A stretch of 64,000 nt of DNA from Nocardioides sp. BP30. GTDB lineage: Bacteria > Actinomycetota > Actinomycetes > Propionibacteriales > Nocardioidaceae. Location of the stretch: contig NZ_CP123620.1 of assembly GCF_029873215.1 (NCBI RefSeq), positions 1,302,001-1,366,000 of the forward strand, given 5' to 3'. A model generated the notes under the pieces. It was not told the DNA's origin. It ran no database searches and worked only from the letters and a program-made list of their open reading frames with translations. Of this stretch, positions 1-8,164 are shown in pieces (within the stretch, counting starts at the first letter, position 1; every line of letters starts with the position of its first letter). The translations under genes were made by a program, and so were the position numbers.

Positions 1-45
1 CTCGCCTCGACAGGGCTCGCCTCGACAGGACTGGCCTCGACAGGT
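1..45 (+). repeat. 15-bp in-frame tandem repeat, at least 3 copies
   Basis: Three consecutive copies of a 15-bp unit close to CTCGCCTCGACAGGG begin at base 1. The third differs at two positions. Each encodes Leu-Ala-Ser-Thr-Gly in the yyaL frame. The left edge is cut by the window, so the true copy number is unknown. Slippage would add or remove five residues without a frameshift. Confidence 0.85.
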
Positions 46-1395
46 TCGGCCGACGGCGCGGACCGGGCGCGGCACATGCTGCACCGCACCGCGACGGCGA
101 TGGCCGGCGGCGGCATGTACGACCAGCTCGGCGGCGGCTTCGCGCGCTACAGCGTCGACCGCGGCTGGGTGGTCCCGCACTTCGAGAAGATGCTCTACGA
201 CAACGCCCAGCTCGTCGGGCTCTACGCCCGGCTCGGCACAGCGCTCGGCGATCGGGTCGCGCGCGAGAGCGCCGACTGGATGATCCGCGAGCTCGGGCTG
301 GGCACACCGGGAACCGCCGACGGCGGGTTCGCCTCCGCGCTGGACGCCGACTCCGACGACGGCAGCGGCCGGCACGTCGAGGGCGCGTTCTACGCCTGGA
401 CACCCGGGCAGCTGACCGAGGCGCTCGGCGTCGAGCGCGGCGCCTGGGCGGCGCAGGTCTTCGACGTGACCGAGCAGGGCACCTTCGAGCACGGTACGTC
501 GACGCTGCAACTGCGCCACCAGCCGCCCGCCGAGGAGCAGCGGCGCCTCGCCGAGGTCAGGGCGCGGCTGTTCGACGTACGCGAGCAGCGCCCGCGCCCC
601 GCGCGCGACGACAAGGTGGTGGCGGCGTGGAACGGACTGGCCATCAGCGGCCTGTGCGACGCCGGGCTGCTGCTGGACGAGCAGCGGTACGTCGACGCCG
701 CGGCCGCGGCCGGCGAGCTGCTGCTGCGGGTGCACCGGGATGCCGACGGACGGTTGCTGCGGGTCAGCCGCGATGGCGTCGCCGGCCGGCACGCCGGGGT
801 GCTGGAGGACTACGGCTGCGTGGCGATGGGCTTCCTCAGCCTCGTCCAGGCGACGGCGGATCCGCGCTGGCTGGCCGCCGCCACCGAGCTGCTCGACGAC
901 GCACTGGCACGGTTCCGCGCCGACGACGGCGGCTTCTTCGACACCGCCGCCGACGCCGAGACCCTCGTCACCCGGCCACGCGACGCGGGCGACAACGCGT
1001 CGCCCTCAGGCATCAGCGCGATGATCCACGCCCTGGTCACGGCCCACGCCCTGACCGGCGAGGGCCGCTACCGGCAGGCAGCCGAGGAAGCGCTCGCCAC
1101 CGTGGCCCCGTTGATCGCGCAGGCGCCGCGGTTCGCGGGCTGGTCGCTGGTCGCGGCGACCGTGATGGCCCACGGCCCCGACGAGATAGCGGTCGTCGGC
1201 CCGGCGGGGCCGGAGCGCGATGCGCTGGCGGCCAAGGCACGCCGCCGGCCCGGGGCGGTCGTCGTCGTCGCCGAGGGACCGGTCGCGGGCATTCCGCTGC
1301 TCGAGGGCCGTACGGCGGTCGGGGGCGAGCCCGCGGCGTACGTCTGCCGGGGGTTCGTCTGCGAGCGGCCGGTCGTCGATCCGGCGCTGTTGTGA
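1..1395 (+). CDS. YyaL/SSP411-type thioredoxin-domain protein, C-terminal part (5' end outside window)
   Basis: The reading frame is open from base 1, so the N-terminal thioredoxin-like half lies upstream and 464 residues are visible. The family signature YDQLGGGFARYSVD followed by VPHFEKMLYDN sits near the start, and the rest is the (alpha/alpha)6-barrel-like region typical of DUF255/YyaL proteins. Their biochemical role is poorly defined. An in-frame 15-bp tandem repeat encodes LASTG three times just before the signature, an insertion I do not expect in the family. The gene is convergent with trhA and the two share a hairpin between their stops. The family sits in the same position in mycobacteria (Rv1084-Rv1085c-Rv1086, recalled), which supports the call. 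Confidence 0.9.
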   Translation, partial: LASTGLASTGLASTGSADGADRARHMLHRTATAMAGGGMYDQLGGGFARYSVDRGWVVPHFEKMLYDNAQLVGLYARLGTALGDRVARESADWMIRELGLGTPGTADGGFASALDADSDDGSGRHVEGAFYAWTPGQLTEALGVERGAWAAQVFDVTEQGTFEHGTSTLQLRHQPPAEEQRRLAEVRARLFDVREQRPRPARDDKVVAAWNGLAISGLCDAGLLLDEQRYVDAAAAAGELLLRVHRDADGRLLRVSRDGVAGRHAGVLEDYGCVAMGFLSLVQATADPRWLAAATELLDDALARFRADDGGFFDTAADAETLVTRPRDAGDNASPSGISAMIHALVTAHALTGEGRYRQAAEEALATVAPLIAQAPRFAGWSLVAATVMAHGPDEIAVVGPAGPERDALAAKARRRPGAVVVVAEGPVAGIPLLEGRTAVGGEPAAYVCRGFVCERPVVDPALL

Positions 1396-1429
1396 GTGTG
1401 AGCGAGGCGCGGGCGCCGCGCTGACACTC
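1394..1429. terminator. Hairpin between convergent yyaL and trhA
   Basis: Nested inverted repeat: GAGTGT (1394-1399), AGCG (1401-1404) and GGCG (1406-1409) pair with CGCC (1414-1417), CGCT (1419-1422) and ACACTC (1424-1429). This gives 14 pairs, two single mismatches and a 4-nt loop. It lies between two facing stop codons. No T-tract follows, so it would be a T-less, possibly bidirectional, terminator. Confidence 0.6.
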
Positions 1430-1434
1430 GCGAC

Positions 1435-2193
1435 TCAGCGCAGCGAGTACGTCGCCAGCGAGACGCCGGTGTAGTGCGCCGCGAAGGCCAGGATCGTGAA
1501 CGCGTGGAACACCTCGTGGAACCCGAACACGCGGGGCCAGGGGTTGGGCCGCTTGAAGCCGTAGACCACACCGCCGAAGGTGTAGAGCGCGCCGCCCACG
1601 CAGATCAGTGTGAAGACGGCGATGCCGATGCCGATGCCGAGCGAGCGAGCCCCGTCGAAGAGCGCGGGGATGAAGAAGATCGCCGCCCAGCCGAGGGCGA
1701 GGTAGATCGGGACGTAGAGCCAGCGCGGCGCGCTGTTCCAGAAGATGCGGAAGAACACGCCGCCGACCGCACCGGTCCAGACCAGCGTGAGCAGCACCCA
1801 GCGCGAGGTCCCGTGCAGCAGCAGCAGCGCGAACGGCGTGTAGGAGCCCGCGATCATCACCATGATGTTGGCGTGGTCCCAGCGCTTGAGCAGGTTGTGC
1901 ATCCGCGGCGACCAGTGGCCGTTGCCGCGGTGGTAGACCGCCGAGACGGTGAACAGCAGCAGCGCGGCGCCGGTGTAGATCGAGGCGCCGAGCGCGGCTC
2001 GGCCGTTGGGGGAGAGCGAGATCAGCACGATGCCGGCGGCCAGCACCAGCGGGGCCGTGCCCAGGTGGAGCCAGCCGCGCAGCCGCGGCTTGATCTCGGC
2101 GACCTTCTCGGAGATGGACTCTGCGACCTTCTCGGTGATCGAGCCGGCGGCAGGCCTGAGGCCACTGCGTGCGCTGTCGGTCGTCTCGCTCAT
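1435..2193 (-). CDS. trhA: PAQR family membrane homeostasis protein (hemolysin III/TrhA)
   Basis: This 252-residue integral membrane protein has about seven hydrophobic segments after a charged N-terminal tail of roughly 40 residues. The PAQR/hemolysin III metal-binding pattern is present: Ser-x3-His in SAVYHRG (H88), Asp in KRWDHANI (D106) and the C-terminal pair in FHEVFHAFT and AAHYTG. TrhA homologues are linked to membrane-fluidity or energy homeostasis; lysis in the host is not implied. The N-terminal tail repeats an EKVAE motif and may be a short amphipathic helix. It is convergent with yyaL and divergent from uppS, the arrangement seen in mycobacteria. Confidence 0.92.
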   Translation of the reverse strand: MSETTDSARSGLRPAAGSITEKVAESISEKVAEIKPRLRGWLHLGTAPLVLAAGIVLISLSPNGRAALGASIYTGAALLLFTVSAVYHRGNGHWSPRMHNLLKRWDHANIMVMIAGSYTPFALLLLHGTSRWVLLTLVWTGAVGGVFFRIFWNSAPRWLYVPIYLALGWAAIFFIPALFDGARSLGIGIGIAVFTLICVGGALYTFGGVVYGFKRPNPWPRVFGFHEVFHAFTILAFAAHYTGVSLATYSLR

Positions 2194-2263
2194 GCGGAGA
2201 CGGTACCCGTCGCGGCCAACATCGTCACAGACTTCACTCGGCCCGGTCAGGCTCCGACATGGT

Positions 2264-2275
2264 TAACCTAAGAAC
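2264..2275 (+). promoter_or_regulatory. -10 element of a leaderless uppS promoter
   Basis: TAACCT at 2264-2269 fits TANNNT and is followed by exactly six bases before the GTG start of uppS. Transcription would start at or next to the start codon. No Shine-Dalgarno sequence precedes the gene, which supports a leaderless transcript. Confidence 0.55.
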
Positions 2276-3052
2276 GTGGCTGACTGGAAGGACGGAGTAC
2301 GGCGGGTCCTCTACCCGGCGTACGAGGCACGCCTCCAGGCCAGGCTCGACTCCGCCCGGCTGCCGCAGCACATCGGCGTCATGCTCGACGGCAACCGACG
2401 CTGGGCCAAGGCCGTCGGCCGCGACACGGCGCACGGGCACCGTGCCGGGGCGGCGAACATCGAGCCGCTGCTGACCTGGTGCGACGAGGTCGGCACCGAG
2501 GTGGTCACGCTGTGGCTGCTCTCCACCGACAACCTCAACCGCCCGGCGGCCGAGCTCGAGCCGCTGCTGCAGATCATCACCGAGGCGGTCGACTCCCTCG
2601 CCGACCAGCGCCGCTGGCGGCTGCACCCCGTCGGCGCGCTGGACCTGCTGCCGACCGAGGTCGCCGAGCGGCTCAAGGCCGCCGAGGAGGCGACCCGCGA
2701 CGTGGACGGCATGCTGGTCAACGTCGCGGTGGGCTACGGCGGCCGCCGTGAGATCGCCGACGCCGTCCGGAGCCTGCTGCACGAGGTGGTCGCCCAGGAG
2801 ATCGCCGTGGACGCGCTCACCCCCGAGCACATCGCCGAGGAGATCGAGGGCCGGCTCTACACCGCCGGCCAGCCCGACCCCGACCTGGTGATCCGCACGA
2901 GCGGCGAGCAGCGGCTCGGCGGCTTCCTGCTGTGGCAGAGCGCCAAGAGCGAGTTCTACTTCTGCGAGGCCTACTGGCCCGACTTCCGCCGGGTCGACTT
3001 CCTGCGCGCGCTGCGCGCCTACGCCCAGCGCGAGCGCCGCCTCGGCCGCTGA
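2276..3052 (+). CDS. uppS: Isoprenyl transferase, short-chain cis-prenyl diphosphate synthase type
   Basis: This 258-residue cis-prenyltransferase condenses isopentenyl diphosphate onto an allylic diphosphate. The catalytic P-loop motif GVMLDGNRRWA (Asp39) is near the N-terminus and the C-terminal RTSGEQRLGGFLLWQ motif (about residues 209-223) is intact. Position between trhA and phoH matches Rv1086, a Z,E-farnesyl diphosphate synthase, so a short-chain product is more likely than decaprenyl or undecaprenyl diphosphate. That distinction is inferred from context and cannot be fixed from motifs alone. The GTG start has no ribosome-binding site but a -10 hexamer six bases upstream. Confidence 0.93.
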   Translation: MADWKDGVRRVLYPAYEARLQARLDSARLPQHIGVMLDGNRRWAKAVGRDTAHGHRAGAANIEPLLTWCDEVGTEVVTLWLLSTDNLNRPAAELEPLLQIITEAVDSLADQRRWRLHPVGALDLLPTEVAERLKAAEEATRDVDGMLVNVAVGYGGRREIADAVRSLLHEVVAQEIAVDALTPEHIAEEIEGRLYTAGQPDPDLVIRTSGEQRLGGFLLWQSAKSEFYFCEAYWPDFRRVDFLRALRAYAQRERRLGR

Positions 3053-3154
3053 CGGCGCCCGACGCCGCCCGACGGCCTCGGTCCCGCGAGCGCCGCAACC
3101 TAACGTTCACATTCCAGGTTCGGCGTGTTGCCACATTCGATGGGGTACCGGTCT

Positions 3155-3160
3155 TACCTT
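3155..3160 (+). promoter_or_regulatory. Possible -10 element of the phoH leader
   Basis: TACCTT fits TANNNT. A start about seven bases downstream, near 3167, would begin the transcript at the foot of the first leader hairpin (3169-3190). No convincing -35 is seen at normal spacing. GTTCACA at 3105 and GTTGCCA at 3127 lie 22 bp apart, a spacing that could suit an 11-bp-step response-regulator site, but the match is weak. Confidence 0.35.
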
Positions 3161-3168
3161 CGAATCAC

Positions 3169-3190
3169 CGGCGGGTGGGGAAGCCCGCCG
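3169..3190 (+). promoter_or_regulatory. Leader hairpin upstream of the small ORF
   Basis: CGGCGGG (3169-3175) pairs perfectly with CCCGCCG (3184-3190) around an 8-nt loop. It lies a few bases before the AGGAGG ribosome-binding site (3195-3200) of the upstream ORF, so it may form the 5' cap of the leader RNA. Confidence 0.5.
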
Positions 3191-3207
3191 TACCAGGAGG
3201 CCCGTTC

Positions 3208-3306
3208 GTGAGCGTTCACGACTGCATCACCCGGCACGGCTCGTGCCGCGGTGGGGGAGGTCGGCACTCCGGCCTTCGGGCGGCCCGGTCCATGTGCGAG
3301 AACTAG
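3208..3306 (+). CDS. Candidate 32-residue leader peptide upstream of phoH
   Basis: A GTG start at 3208 has an ideal AGGAGG ribosome-binding site seven bases upstream. The 32-codon frame begins MSVHDCITRHGSC, carries a glycine run in the middle and ends RSMCEN. It has three Cys, several His and many Arg codons. It resembles no protein family I know. Its stop codon overlaps the right arm of a small hairpin that competes with a larger hairpin abutting the phoH ribosome-binding site, so translation could gate phoH expression. Real translation is likely given the site; a regulatory role is inference. Confidence 0.5.
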   Translation: MSVHDCITRHGSCRGGGGRHSGLRAARSMCEN

Positions 3307-3344
3307 GACCGAGGCGAGGAGTGCGCGCCTGGGTCCGTGAGGGG
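3286..3344 (+). promoter_or_regulatory. Mutually exclusive hairpins before phoH (attenuator-like)
   Basis: GGACCG (3306-3311) can pair with CGGTCC (3286-3291) inside the upstream ORF. Alternatively GGACC (3306-3310) plus AGGCG (3312-3316) can pair with CGCCT (3326-3330) and GGTCC (3332-3336), a ten-pair stem with one G-G mismatch and a 9-nt loop. The second stem ends two bases before the GAGGGG ribosome-binding site (3339-3344). A ribosome on the upstream ORF would disrupt the first stem and allow the second. Confidence 0.5.
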
Positions 3345-3352
3345 TGAACGCC

Positions 3353-4699
3353 GTGCCCACCCAGGCATCCACGACCAAGGCAACCCGCAAGCCCGCGAGT
3401 CCTCAGGTCCGCACCTTCGTCCTCGACACCAGCGTCCTGCTCTCCGATCCGGGAGCGCTGAAGCGGTTCGCCGAGCACGAGGTGGTCCTCCCCGTCGTCG
3501 TCATCACGGAGTTGGAGGGCAAGCGCCACCACCCCGAGCTCGGCTACTTCGCCCGTACGGCGCTGCGCCAGCTCGACGAGCTGCGCATCACGCACGGGCG
3601 CCTCGACGAGGCGGTTCCGATCGGTGAGGAGGGCGGCACGATCCGGGTCGAGCTCAACCACACCGACCCCTCGACGCTGCCGTCGGGCTTCCGGCTCGGC
3701 GACAACGACACCCGCATCCTCGCCGTCGCGTGCAATCTCAGCGCCGAGGGCTACGACGTCACCGTGGTCTCCAAGGACCTGCCGATGCGGATCAAGGCCT
3801 CGGCCGTCGGTCTGACCGCCGAGGAGTACCGCGGCGAGGCGATCTCCGACTCCGACCCGGGCTACTCGGGCATGGCCGAGCTCGAGGTGGCCTCGGTCGA
3901 CCTCGACGAGCTGTACGACGACGGTGTGGTCGACCTCGACGTCGCCCGGGAGCTGCCCTGTCACACCGGGCTGGTGCTGCTCTCGGATCGCGGGACGGCG
4001 CTCGGTCGGGTCGGATCCGACAAGCAGGTCCACCTCGTCCGCGGCGACCGTGAGGCGTTCGGCCTGCACGGCCGCTCGGCCGAGCAGCGGATCGCCCTGG
4101 AGATGCTGCTCGATCCCGAGGTCGGCATCGTCTCGCTCGGCGGCCGCGCCGGCACCGGCAAGTCGGCCCTGGCGCTGTGCGCGGGTCTGGAGGCGGTGAT
4201 GGAGCGTCGCCAGCACAAGAAGGTGGTCATCTTCCGGCCGCTGTTCGCCGTCGGCGGCCAGGAGCTGGGCTACCTGCCCGGGACCGAGGCCGAGAAGATG
4301 GGGCCGTGGGGCCAGGCGGTCTTCGACACGCTCGGCGCCGTCACCTCCCAGGACGTCATCGACGAGATCCTCGACCGGGGCATGCTGGAGGTGCTTCCGC
4401 TGACCCACATCCGCGGCCGCTCGCTGCACGACTCCTACGTGATCGTCGACGAGGCGCAGTCGCTGGAGCGCAACGTGCTGTTGACGGTGCTCTCCCGGAT
4501 CGGGGCGAACTCCAAGGTCGTGCTCACTCACGACGTCGCCCAGCGCGACAACCTGCGGGTGGGCCGGCACGACGGGGTGGTGGCGGTGGTGGAGAAGCTC
4601 AAGGGCCACCCGCTGTTCGCGCACGTCACGCTGACCCGCTCGGAGCGCTCGCCGATCGCTGCACTCGTCACCGAGATGCTCGAGAACGTCGTGCTCTGA
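3353..4699 (+). CDS. PhoH family protein with PIN domain (PhoH2-like RNA helicase/ribonuclease)
   Basis: 448 residues. The N-terminal PIN ribonuclease domain has acidic motifs [28 protein letters not shown] and [12 protein letters not shown]. The C-terminal PhoH ATPase has Walker [10 protein letters not shown] (about residues 263-271) and Walker B VIVDEAQ (about 361-367). PhoH2 proteins are reported to unwind and cleave RNA in an ATP-dependent manner. A GTG at 3344 is in frame but overlaps the ribosome-binding site; the GTG at 3353 has GAGGGG eight bases upstream and is preferred. A structured leader with a small ORF precedes the gene and a strong intrinsic terminator follows it. Confidence 0.93.
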   Translation: MPTQASTTKATRKPASPQVRTFVLDTSVLLSDPGALKRFAEHEVVLPVVVITELEGKRHHPELGYFARTALRQLDELRITHGRLDEAVPIGEEGGTIRVELNHTDPSTLPSGFRLGDNDTRILAVACNLSAEGYDVTVVSKDLPMRIKASAVGLTAEEYRGEAISDSDPGYSGMAELEVASVDLDELYDDGVVDLDVARELPCHTGLVLLSDRGTALGRVGSDKQVHLVRGDREAFGLHGRSAEQRIALEMLLDPEVGIVSLGGRAGTGKSALALCAGLEAVMERRQHKKVVIFRPLFAVGGQELGYLPGTEAEKMGPWGQAVFDTLGAVTSQDVIDEILDRGMLEVLPLTHIRGRSLHDSYVIVDEAQSLERNVLLTVLSRIGANSKVVLTHDVAQRDNLRVGRHDGVVAVVEKLKGHPLFAHVTLTRSERSPIAALVTEMLENVVL

Positions 4700-4735
4700 A
4701 TCACCGGCGCCCAGCCGCGCGCAGGCGGGGCTGAC

Positions 4736-4786
4736 GGGACCCCTGATGCTGCTGTGACCACAGTGGCGTCAGGGGTCCCGATTTTT
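4736..4786 (+). terminator. Strong intrinsic terminator after phoH
   Basis: GGGACCCCTGA (4736-4746) pairs perfectly with TCAGGGGTCCC (4769-4779). The intervening bases extend the stem further with a few wobbles, and GATTTTT follows. This is the clearest Rho-independent terminator in the window. Confidence 0.85.
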
Positions 4787-4890
4787 CGGGGCATTCGGGT
4801 GGTTCGGTTTGCAACCACTTGATGGGTCATGCATGGTGGGTCGAGTCATTTTGCCGACGCCCCTGGCCCCGATACCCAGAGACGAGCGCC

Positions 4891-5622
4891 TTGTCGAAGC
4901 ACGCCGCGTACACCCCGAAGCACCGGGGAGCCCCCGAGCGACCGCTCGTCGAGGCTCCCAAGAAGGCCCTGAAGAAGACCCTGGTCCTCTCCGCGATCGC
5001 CGTTGCCGGCACCGGCACGACCGTCGGCGGCGGGCTGGCACTCTCCGCCGGGCCGACCCTGGCCACGGCCGCTGACGTCGCCTCCCCGCTCGCGCACAGC
5101 GGGTCCTCGGCCTCGACGCCGGCGACGCCTGCCGCCACCAGCGCCGCCGGCTCGACGGCCGGCTCCGGCTCGTCCGGCTCCACGGCCTCGACCACCCGGC
5201 GCACCGCCGTGGTCTCCCGCTCCGACCGCCGCGACGCCGTCGACCCGGCCAAGGAGGCGGCGCTCGCCACCTCCGCCGGCACCGCCGCCCGCGCCGTCGT
5301 CCAGACCGAGGACATGACCACCGGCGACCCGAAGACCCTCGCCAGCGCGATGCTGGGCAACTTCGGCTGGAGCGGCGACCAGTTCGGCTGCCTGGAGAGC
5401 CTGTGGAACCGCGAGTCGGGATGGAACGTCCACGCCGCCAACCCGACCTCCAGCGCCTACGGCATCCCGCAGGCCCTCCCCGGCTCGAAGATGGCCTCGG
5501 CCGGCCCCGACTGGCCGAACAATGCCGAGACTCAGATCAAGTGGGGCCTGGGCTACATCCAGGACCGCTACGGCAGCCCGTGCGGCGCCTGGGGACACTC
5601 GCAGTCCTACGGCTGGTACTGA
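4891..5622 (+). CDS. Secreted lytic-transglycosylase-like protein
   Basis: About 243 residues from a TTG start. The product begins SKHAAYTPKHRG, followed by a basic stretch and one hydrophobic segment typical of an actinobacterial export signal or anchor. A long Ser/Thr/Ala/Gly linker comes next. The C-terminal domain of about 90 residues has LWNRESGWN, with the presumed catalytic glutamate, then SSAYGIPQALPG and SPCGAWGHSQSYGWY, as in transglycosylase-SLT-like domains of Rpf-type and aggregation-promoting proteins. It probably acts on peptidoglycan outside the membrane. The frame is open upstream to TTG 4819, but that stretch (Trp/Cys-rich) does not look coding; TTG 4891 has a weak GAGACGAG upstream. 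Confidence 0.8.
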   Translation: MSKHAAYTPKHRGAPERPLVEAPKKALKKTLVLSAIAVAGTGTTVGGGLALSAGPTLATAADVASPLAHSGSSASTPATPAATSAAGSTAGSGSSGSTASTTRRTAVVSRSDRRDAVDPAKEAALATSAGTAARAVVQTEDMTTGDPKTLASAMLGNFGWSGDQFGCLESLWNRESGWNVHAANPTSSAYGIPQALPGSKMASAGPDWPNNAETQIKWGLGYIQDRYGSPCGAWGHSQSYGWY

Positions 5623-5627
5623 CCCGC

Positions 5628-5684
5628 CGAGACGTCACCTTCTGCGGGCCGAGTCGTCACCTTCTGCGGGTCGAGACGTCACAT
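5628..5684 (+). repeat. 22-bp-period post-stop repeat, array A (about 2.6 units)
   Basis: Units start at 5628, 5650 and 5672 (partial). Each opens with CGAGWCGTCAC and the first two continue CTTCTGCGGG. The array begins five bases after the stop of the transglycosylase gene and reads in the same direction. It belongs to the same family as the arrays at 6382, 18924 and 20003. Confidence 0.8.
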
Positions 5685-5712
5685 CCTCCCCGCGCCCGGG
5701 CATGCTGGCCCG

Positions 5713-6378
5713 GTGACGCCCCGCACCCGAGTCCTCGGTGAGCTGGCCGACCGGCTGGTCGGCCTCGATCCCGGTCACCCGCTCAGGGTCGGCATCGACG
5801 GCCCGTGCGGGGTCGGCAAGAGCCGGTTCGCTGCCGAGCTCGTGCGCAGCATCACCGCCCGCGGTGCCGACGGCGTACACCTGGACTCCGACGGCTTCCA
5901 CCACCCGCGCGCGGTGCGCCACCGGCAGGGTCGCGACTCGGCCCGCGGCTACTACGAGGACGCCTACGACTTCGACGCGCTCGCCGAGCGGGTGCTGAGG
6001 CCGCTCGGGCCCGGCGGGTCGGGCCGCTACGCGACGGCCGTGCACGACCTGCCGAGCGACGCGACCGTCACCGACGCGTACGCCGAGGCGGGCCCGCGGA
6101 CGATCGTGGTCTTCGACTGCACGTTCCTCCAGCGCGGCGCGCTCCGCCAGCTGTGGGACGAGGTGATCTACCTCGACGCCCGCCGGGCCACGGCGCACAC
6201 GCGGGCCGTCGACAGGGATGCCGACCTGCTCGGCGGCCGCGAGGCCGCCACCGCGGCCCACGACGGCCGCTACCTGGCCGCCTTCGACCTGTACCTGGCC
6301 GAGGAGCGGCCCCGGCAGCGCGCGAGCATCGTGGTCGGCCACGAGGACCCGGCAGCGCCGTACGTCGTCAAGGACTGA
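5713..6378 (+). CDS. P-loop kinase of the uridine kinase-like family
   Basis: 221 residues. Walker A is GIDGPCGVGKS near residues 28-38, followed by the Asp-containing HLDSDGFHHPR stretch typical of uridine/phosphoribulokinase-type enzymes, which bind the phosphate acceptor there. VVFDCTFLQRGALR is the Walker B-like strand. The substrate cannot be assigned; nucleoside or small-metabolite phosphorylation is the family role. The GTG start at 5713 has CATGCT six bases upstream, a possible leaderless -10. It stands alone, bracketed by oppositely oriented 22-bp repeat arrays belonging to its neighbours' 3' ends. Confidence 0.8.
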   Translation: MTPRTRVLGELADRLVGLDPGHPLRVGIDGPCGVGKSRFAAELVRSITARGADGVHLDSDGFHHPRAVRHRQGRDSARGYYEDAYDFDALAERVLRPLGPGGSGRYATAVHDLPSDATVTDAYAEAGPRTIVVFDCTFLQRGALRQLWDEVIYLDARRATAHTRAVDRDADLLGGREAATAAHDGRYLAAFDLYLAEERPRQRASIVVGHEDPAAPYVVKD

Positions 6379-6381
6379 CCA

Positions 6382-6429
6382 CTCGACCGGCACAAAGCGA
6401 CCTCTCGGCCCGCGAAAGGTGACGGGTCG
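6382..6429 (-). repeat. 22-bp-period post-stop repeat, array B (about 2.2 units)
   Basis: Read on the minus strand, units start at 6429 and 6407, with four more bases (CGAG) of a third. The first unit begins CGACCCGTCACC, identical to the first 12 bases of array C. The array starts three bases after the fumC stop codon and is oriented with fumC. Confidence 0.75.
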
Positions 6430-6432
6430 GCA

Positions 6433-7848
6433 CTAGGGGTGGGTCATCGACTCCACGTCGAGCGCCGCATCGAGCTGCTCCACGGTCAGCTCACCGCGAT
6501 CGACGTACCCCAGTCCGAGCACCGTCTCCCGGATCGTCGCCCCGTCGGCGAGCGCCTGCTTGGCGATCTTGGCGGCCGCCTCGTAGCCGATGTACCGGTT
6601 GAGCGGCGTCACGATCGAGGGTGAGGACTCGGCGTAGGCGCGCAGCCGCTCCGCGTTGGCGCTGACCCCGTCGACCGTCCGCTGCGCGAGCACCGTCATC
6701 GAGGCCGACAGCAGCCGGATCGACTCCAGCAGGTTGCGTGCCATCACCGGCATCGCGACGTTGAGCTCGAAGGCGCCCGACGCGCCAGCGGCTGTCACGG
6801 CGGCGTCGTTGCCGATCACCTGGAAGGCCACCATCAGGGTCGCCTCGGGCAGCACCGGGTTGACCTTGCCGGGCATGATCGAGGAGCCGGGCTGGAGGTC
6901 GGGCAGGTGGATCTCGGCCAGGCCCGTGGTCGGGCCCGACGACATCCAGCGCAGGTCGTTGTTGATCTTGATCAGCCCCACGGCCAGCGTCTTGAGCACG
7001 CCCGACAGCTCGACCAGCGAGTCCCGGGTGCCCTGGGCCTCGAAGTGGTTGCGGGCCTCGGTGAAGTCCTGACCCGTACGCCGCGACAGCTCGGCGATCA
7101 CCGCCTGCGGGAAGCCGGCCGGGGTGTTGATGCCGGTGCCGACGGCCGTCCCGCCGAGCGGCAGCTCGCGAACGCGGGGGAGCACCGCGTCGAGGCGCTC
7201 GGCGGCGTACCGGATGGTGGCGGCGTAGCCGCCGAACTCCTGCCCCAGCGTGACCGGGGTGGCGTCCATGAGGTGGGTGCGTCCGGCCTTCACCAGACCG
7301 GCGAACTCCTCGGCCTTGCGCTCCAGCGAGCCGGCGAGCACGTCGAGCGCCGGCAGCAGCTGCTCGGTCACCGCGACGGCCGCGGCGACGTGGATGGCGG
7401 TGGGGAAGGTGTCGTTGGAGGACTGGGAGGCGTTGACGTGGTCGTTGGGGTGCACGCTGACGCCGCCGGCCCGCTCGACCAGGGTCGCGATCACCTCGTT
7501 GGCGTTCATGTTCGAGGAGGTGCCCGAGCCGGTCTGGAAGACGTCGATCGGGAACGCGTCGTCGTGGCCACCGGCGACCACCTCGTCGGCGGCGGCGACG
7601 ATCGCGTGCGCCTGCTCGTCGGTGATCACGCCGAGCTCGGCGTTGACGGCGGCCGCCGCGGCCTTGACGTGCGCGATCGCGTGGATCAGGGCCGGCTCGA
7701 TCGGCGTGCCGGAGATCGGGAAGTTCTCCACCGCCCGCTGGGTCTGCGCGCGCCACAGGGCGTCGCGCGGTACGCGTACCTCGCCCATGCTGTCGTGCTC
7801 GATGCGGAACTCTTGCTCACTCACCTCGGGGACCGTCACGTCAGGCAT
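6433..7848 (-). CDS. fumC: Fumarate hydratase, class II
   Basis: 471 residues. It interconverts fumarate and L-malate in the TCA cycle without an iron-sulfur cluster. The superfamily signature [11 protein letters not shown] lies near residues 316-326, and the substrate-binding [12 protein letters not shown] and [14 protein letters not shown] motifs are intact. The open frame extends to 8010, but the extra 54 residues are low-quality coding; the ATG at 7848 begins [24 protein letters not shown], the normal family start. A TACGTT hexamer seven bases upstream suggests a near-leaderless message. A class I fumarase lies about 1 kb away. Confidence 0.96.
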   Translation of the reverse strand: MPDVTVPEVSEQEFRIEHDSMGEVRVPRDALWRAQTQRAVENFPISGTPIEPALIHAIAHVKAAAAAVNAELGVITDEQAHAIVAAADEVVAGGHDDAFPIDVFQTGSGTSSNMNANEVIATLVERAGGVSVHPNDHVNASQSSNDTFPTAIHVAAAVAVTEQLLPALDVLAGSLERKAEEFAGLVKAGRTHLMDATPVTLGQEFGGYAATIRYAAERLDAVLPRVRELPLGGTAVGTGINTPAGFPQAVIAELSRRTGQDFTEARNHFEAQGTRDSLVELSGVLKTLAVGLIKINNDLRWMSSGPTTGLAEIHLPDLQPGSSIMPGKVNPVLPEATLMVAFQVIGNDAAVTAAGASGAFELNVAMPVMARNLLESIRLLSASMTVLAQRTVDGVSANAERLRAYAESSPSIVTPLNRYIGYEAAAKIAKQALADGATIRETVLGLGYVDRGELTVEQLDAALDVESMTHP

Positions 7849-7855
7849 AGCATCG

Positions 7856-7861
7856 AACGTA
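7856..7861 (-). promoter_or_regulatory. -10 element of the fumC promoter
   Basis: On the minus strand TACGTT (TANNNT) is followed by seven bases and the fumC ATG, with no ribosome-binding site between. Confidence 0.45.
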
Positions 7862-7918
7862 CCCGGCTTATGCCCGTCCCGAACGGTGTGGGCGCGGGCT
7901 GGCTGGGCACCGGACCGC

Positions 7919-8149
7919 ATGAGTGAGCAGCAGTCCGAAGGACAGGTCTCCGAGGTCGGGCGCCTCGACGAGGACGAGAAGGACACCCCGATCAGCCCGG
8001 AGGACTCCACCGCCGGCTACCCCGACAGCGAGTCGGGCAACCCGGACACCCGCGGCAGCGGCCCCGACGGCGTACCGCCGGAGAACCGACGCGACCAGGA
8101 GCTCAAGCCGAAGGGGTCGCGCCCGGGTGAGGGGATCGAGGACGAGTAG
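7919..8149 (+). CDS. Small acidic, probably disordered protein of unknown function
   Basis: 76 residues with no hydrophobic core, rich in Glu, Asp, Ser, Pro and Gly ([20 protein letters not shown] at the start). I recognise no domain. Codon usage is like its neighbours and the frame is clean from ATG 7919 to TAG 8149, so it is probably real. It is divergent from fumC and convergent with the spermidine-synthase-like gene. Similar short acidic proteins are common in high-GC actinomycetes. Confidence 0.6.
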   Translation: MSEQQSEGQVSEVGRLDEDEKDTPISPEDSTAGYPDSESGNPDTRGSGPDGVPPENRRDQELKPKGSRPGEGIEDE

Positions 8150-8164
8150 CGCGCGCAGGAGGCC

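Noticed and set aside
3105..3133. A PHO box before phoH
   Set aside because: GTTCACA and GTTGCCA are 22 bp apart but the intermediate 11-bp unit does not match, so the call is too weak to list as a feature.
4787..4890. A c-di-AMP (ydaO-type) riboswitch before the transglycosylase gene
   Set aside because: Such switches are known upstream of Rpf/NlpC genes in actinobacteria, but only about 100 nt separate the terminator and the start and the conserved blocks are not seen.
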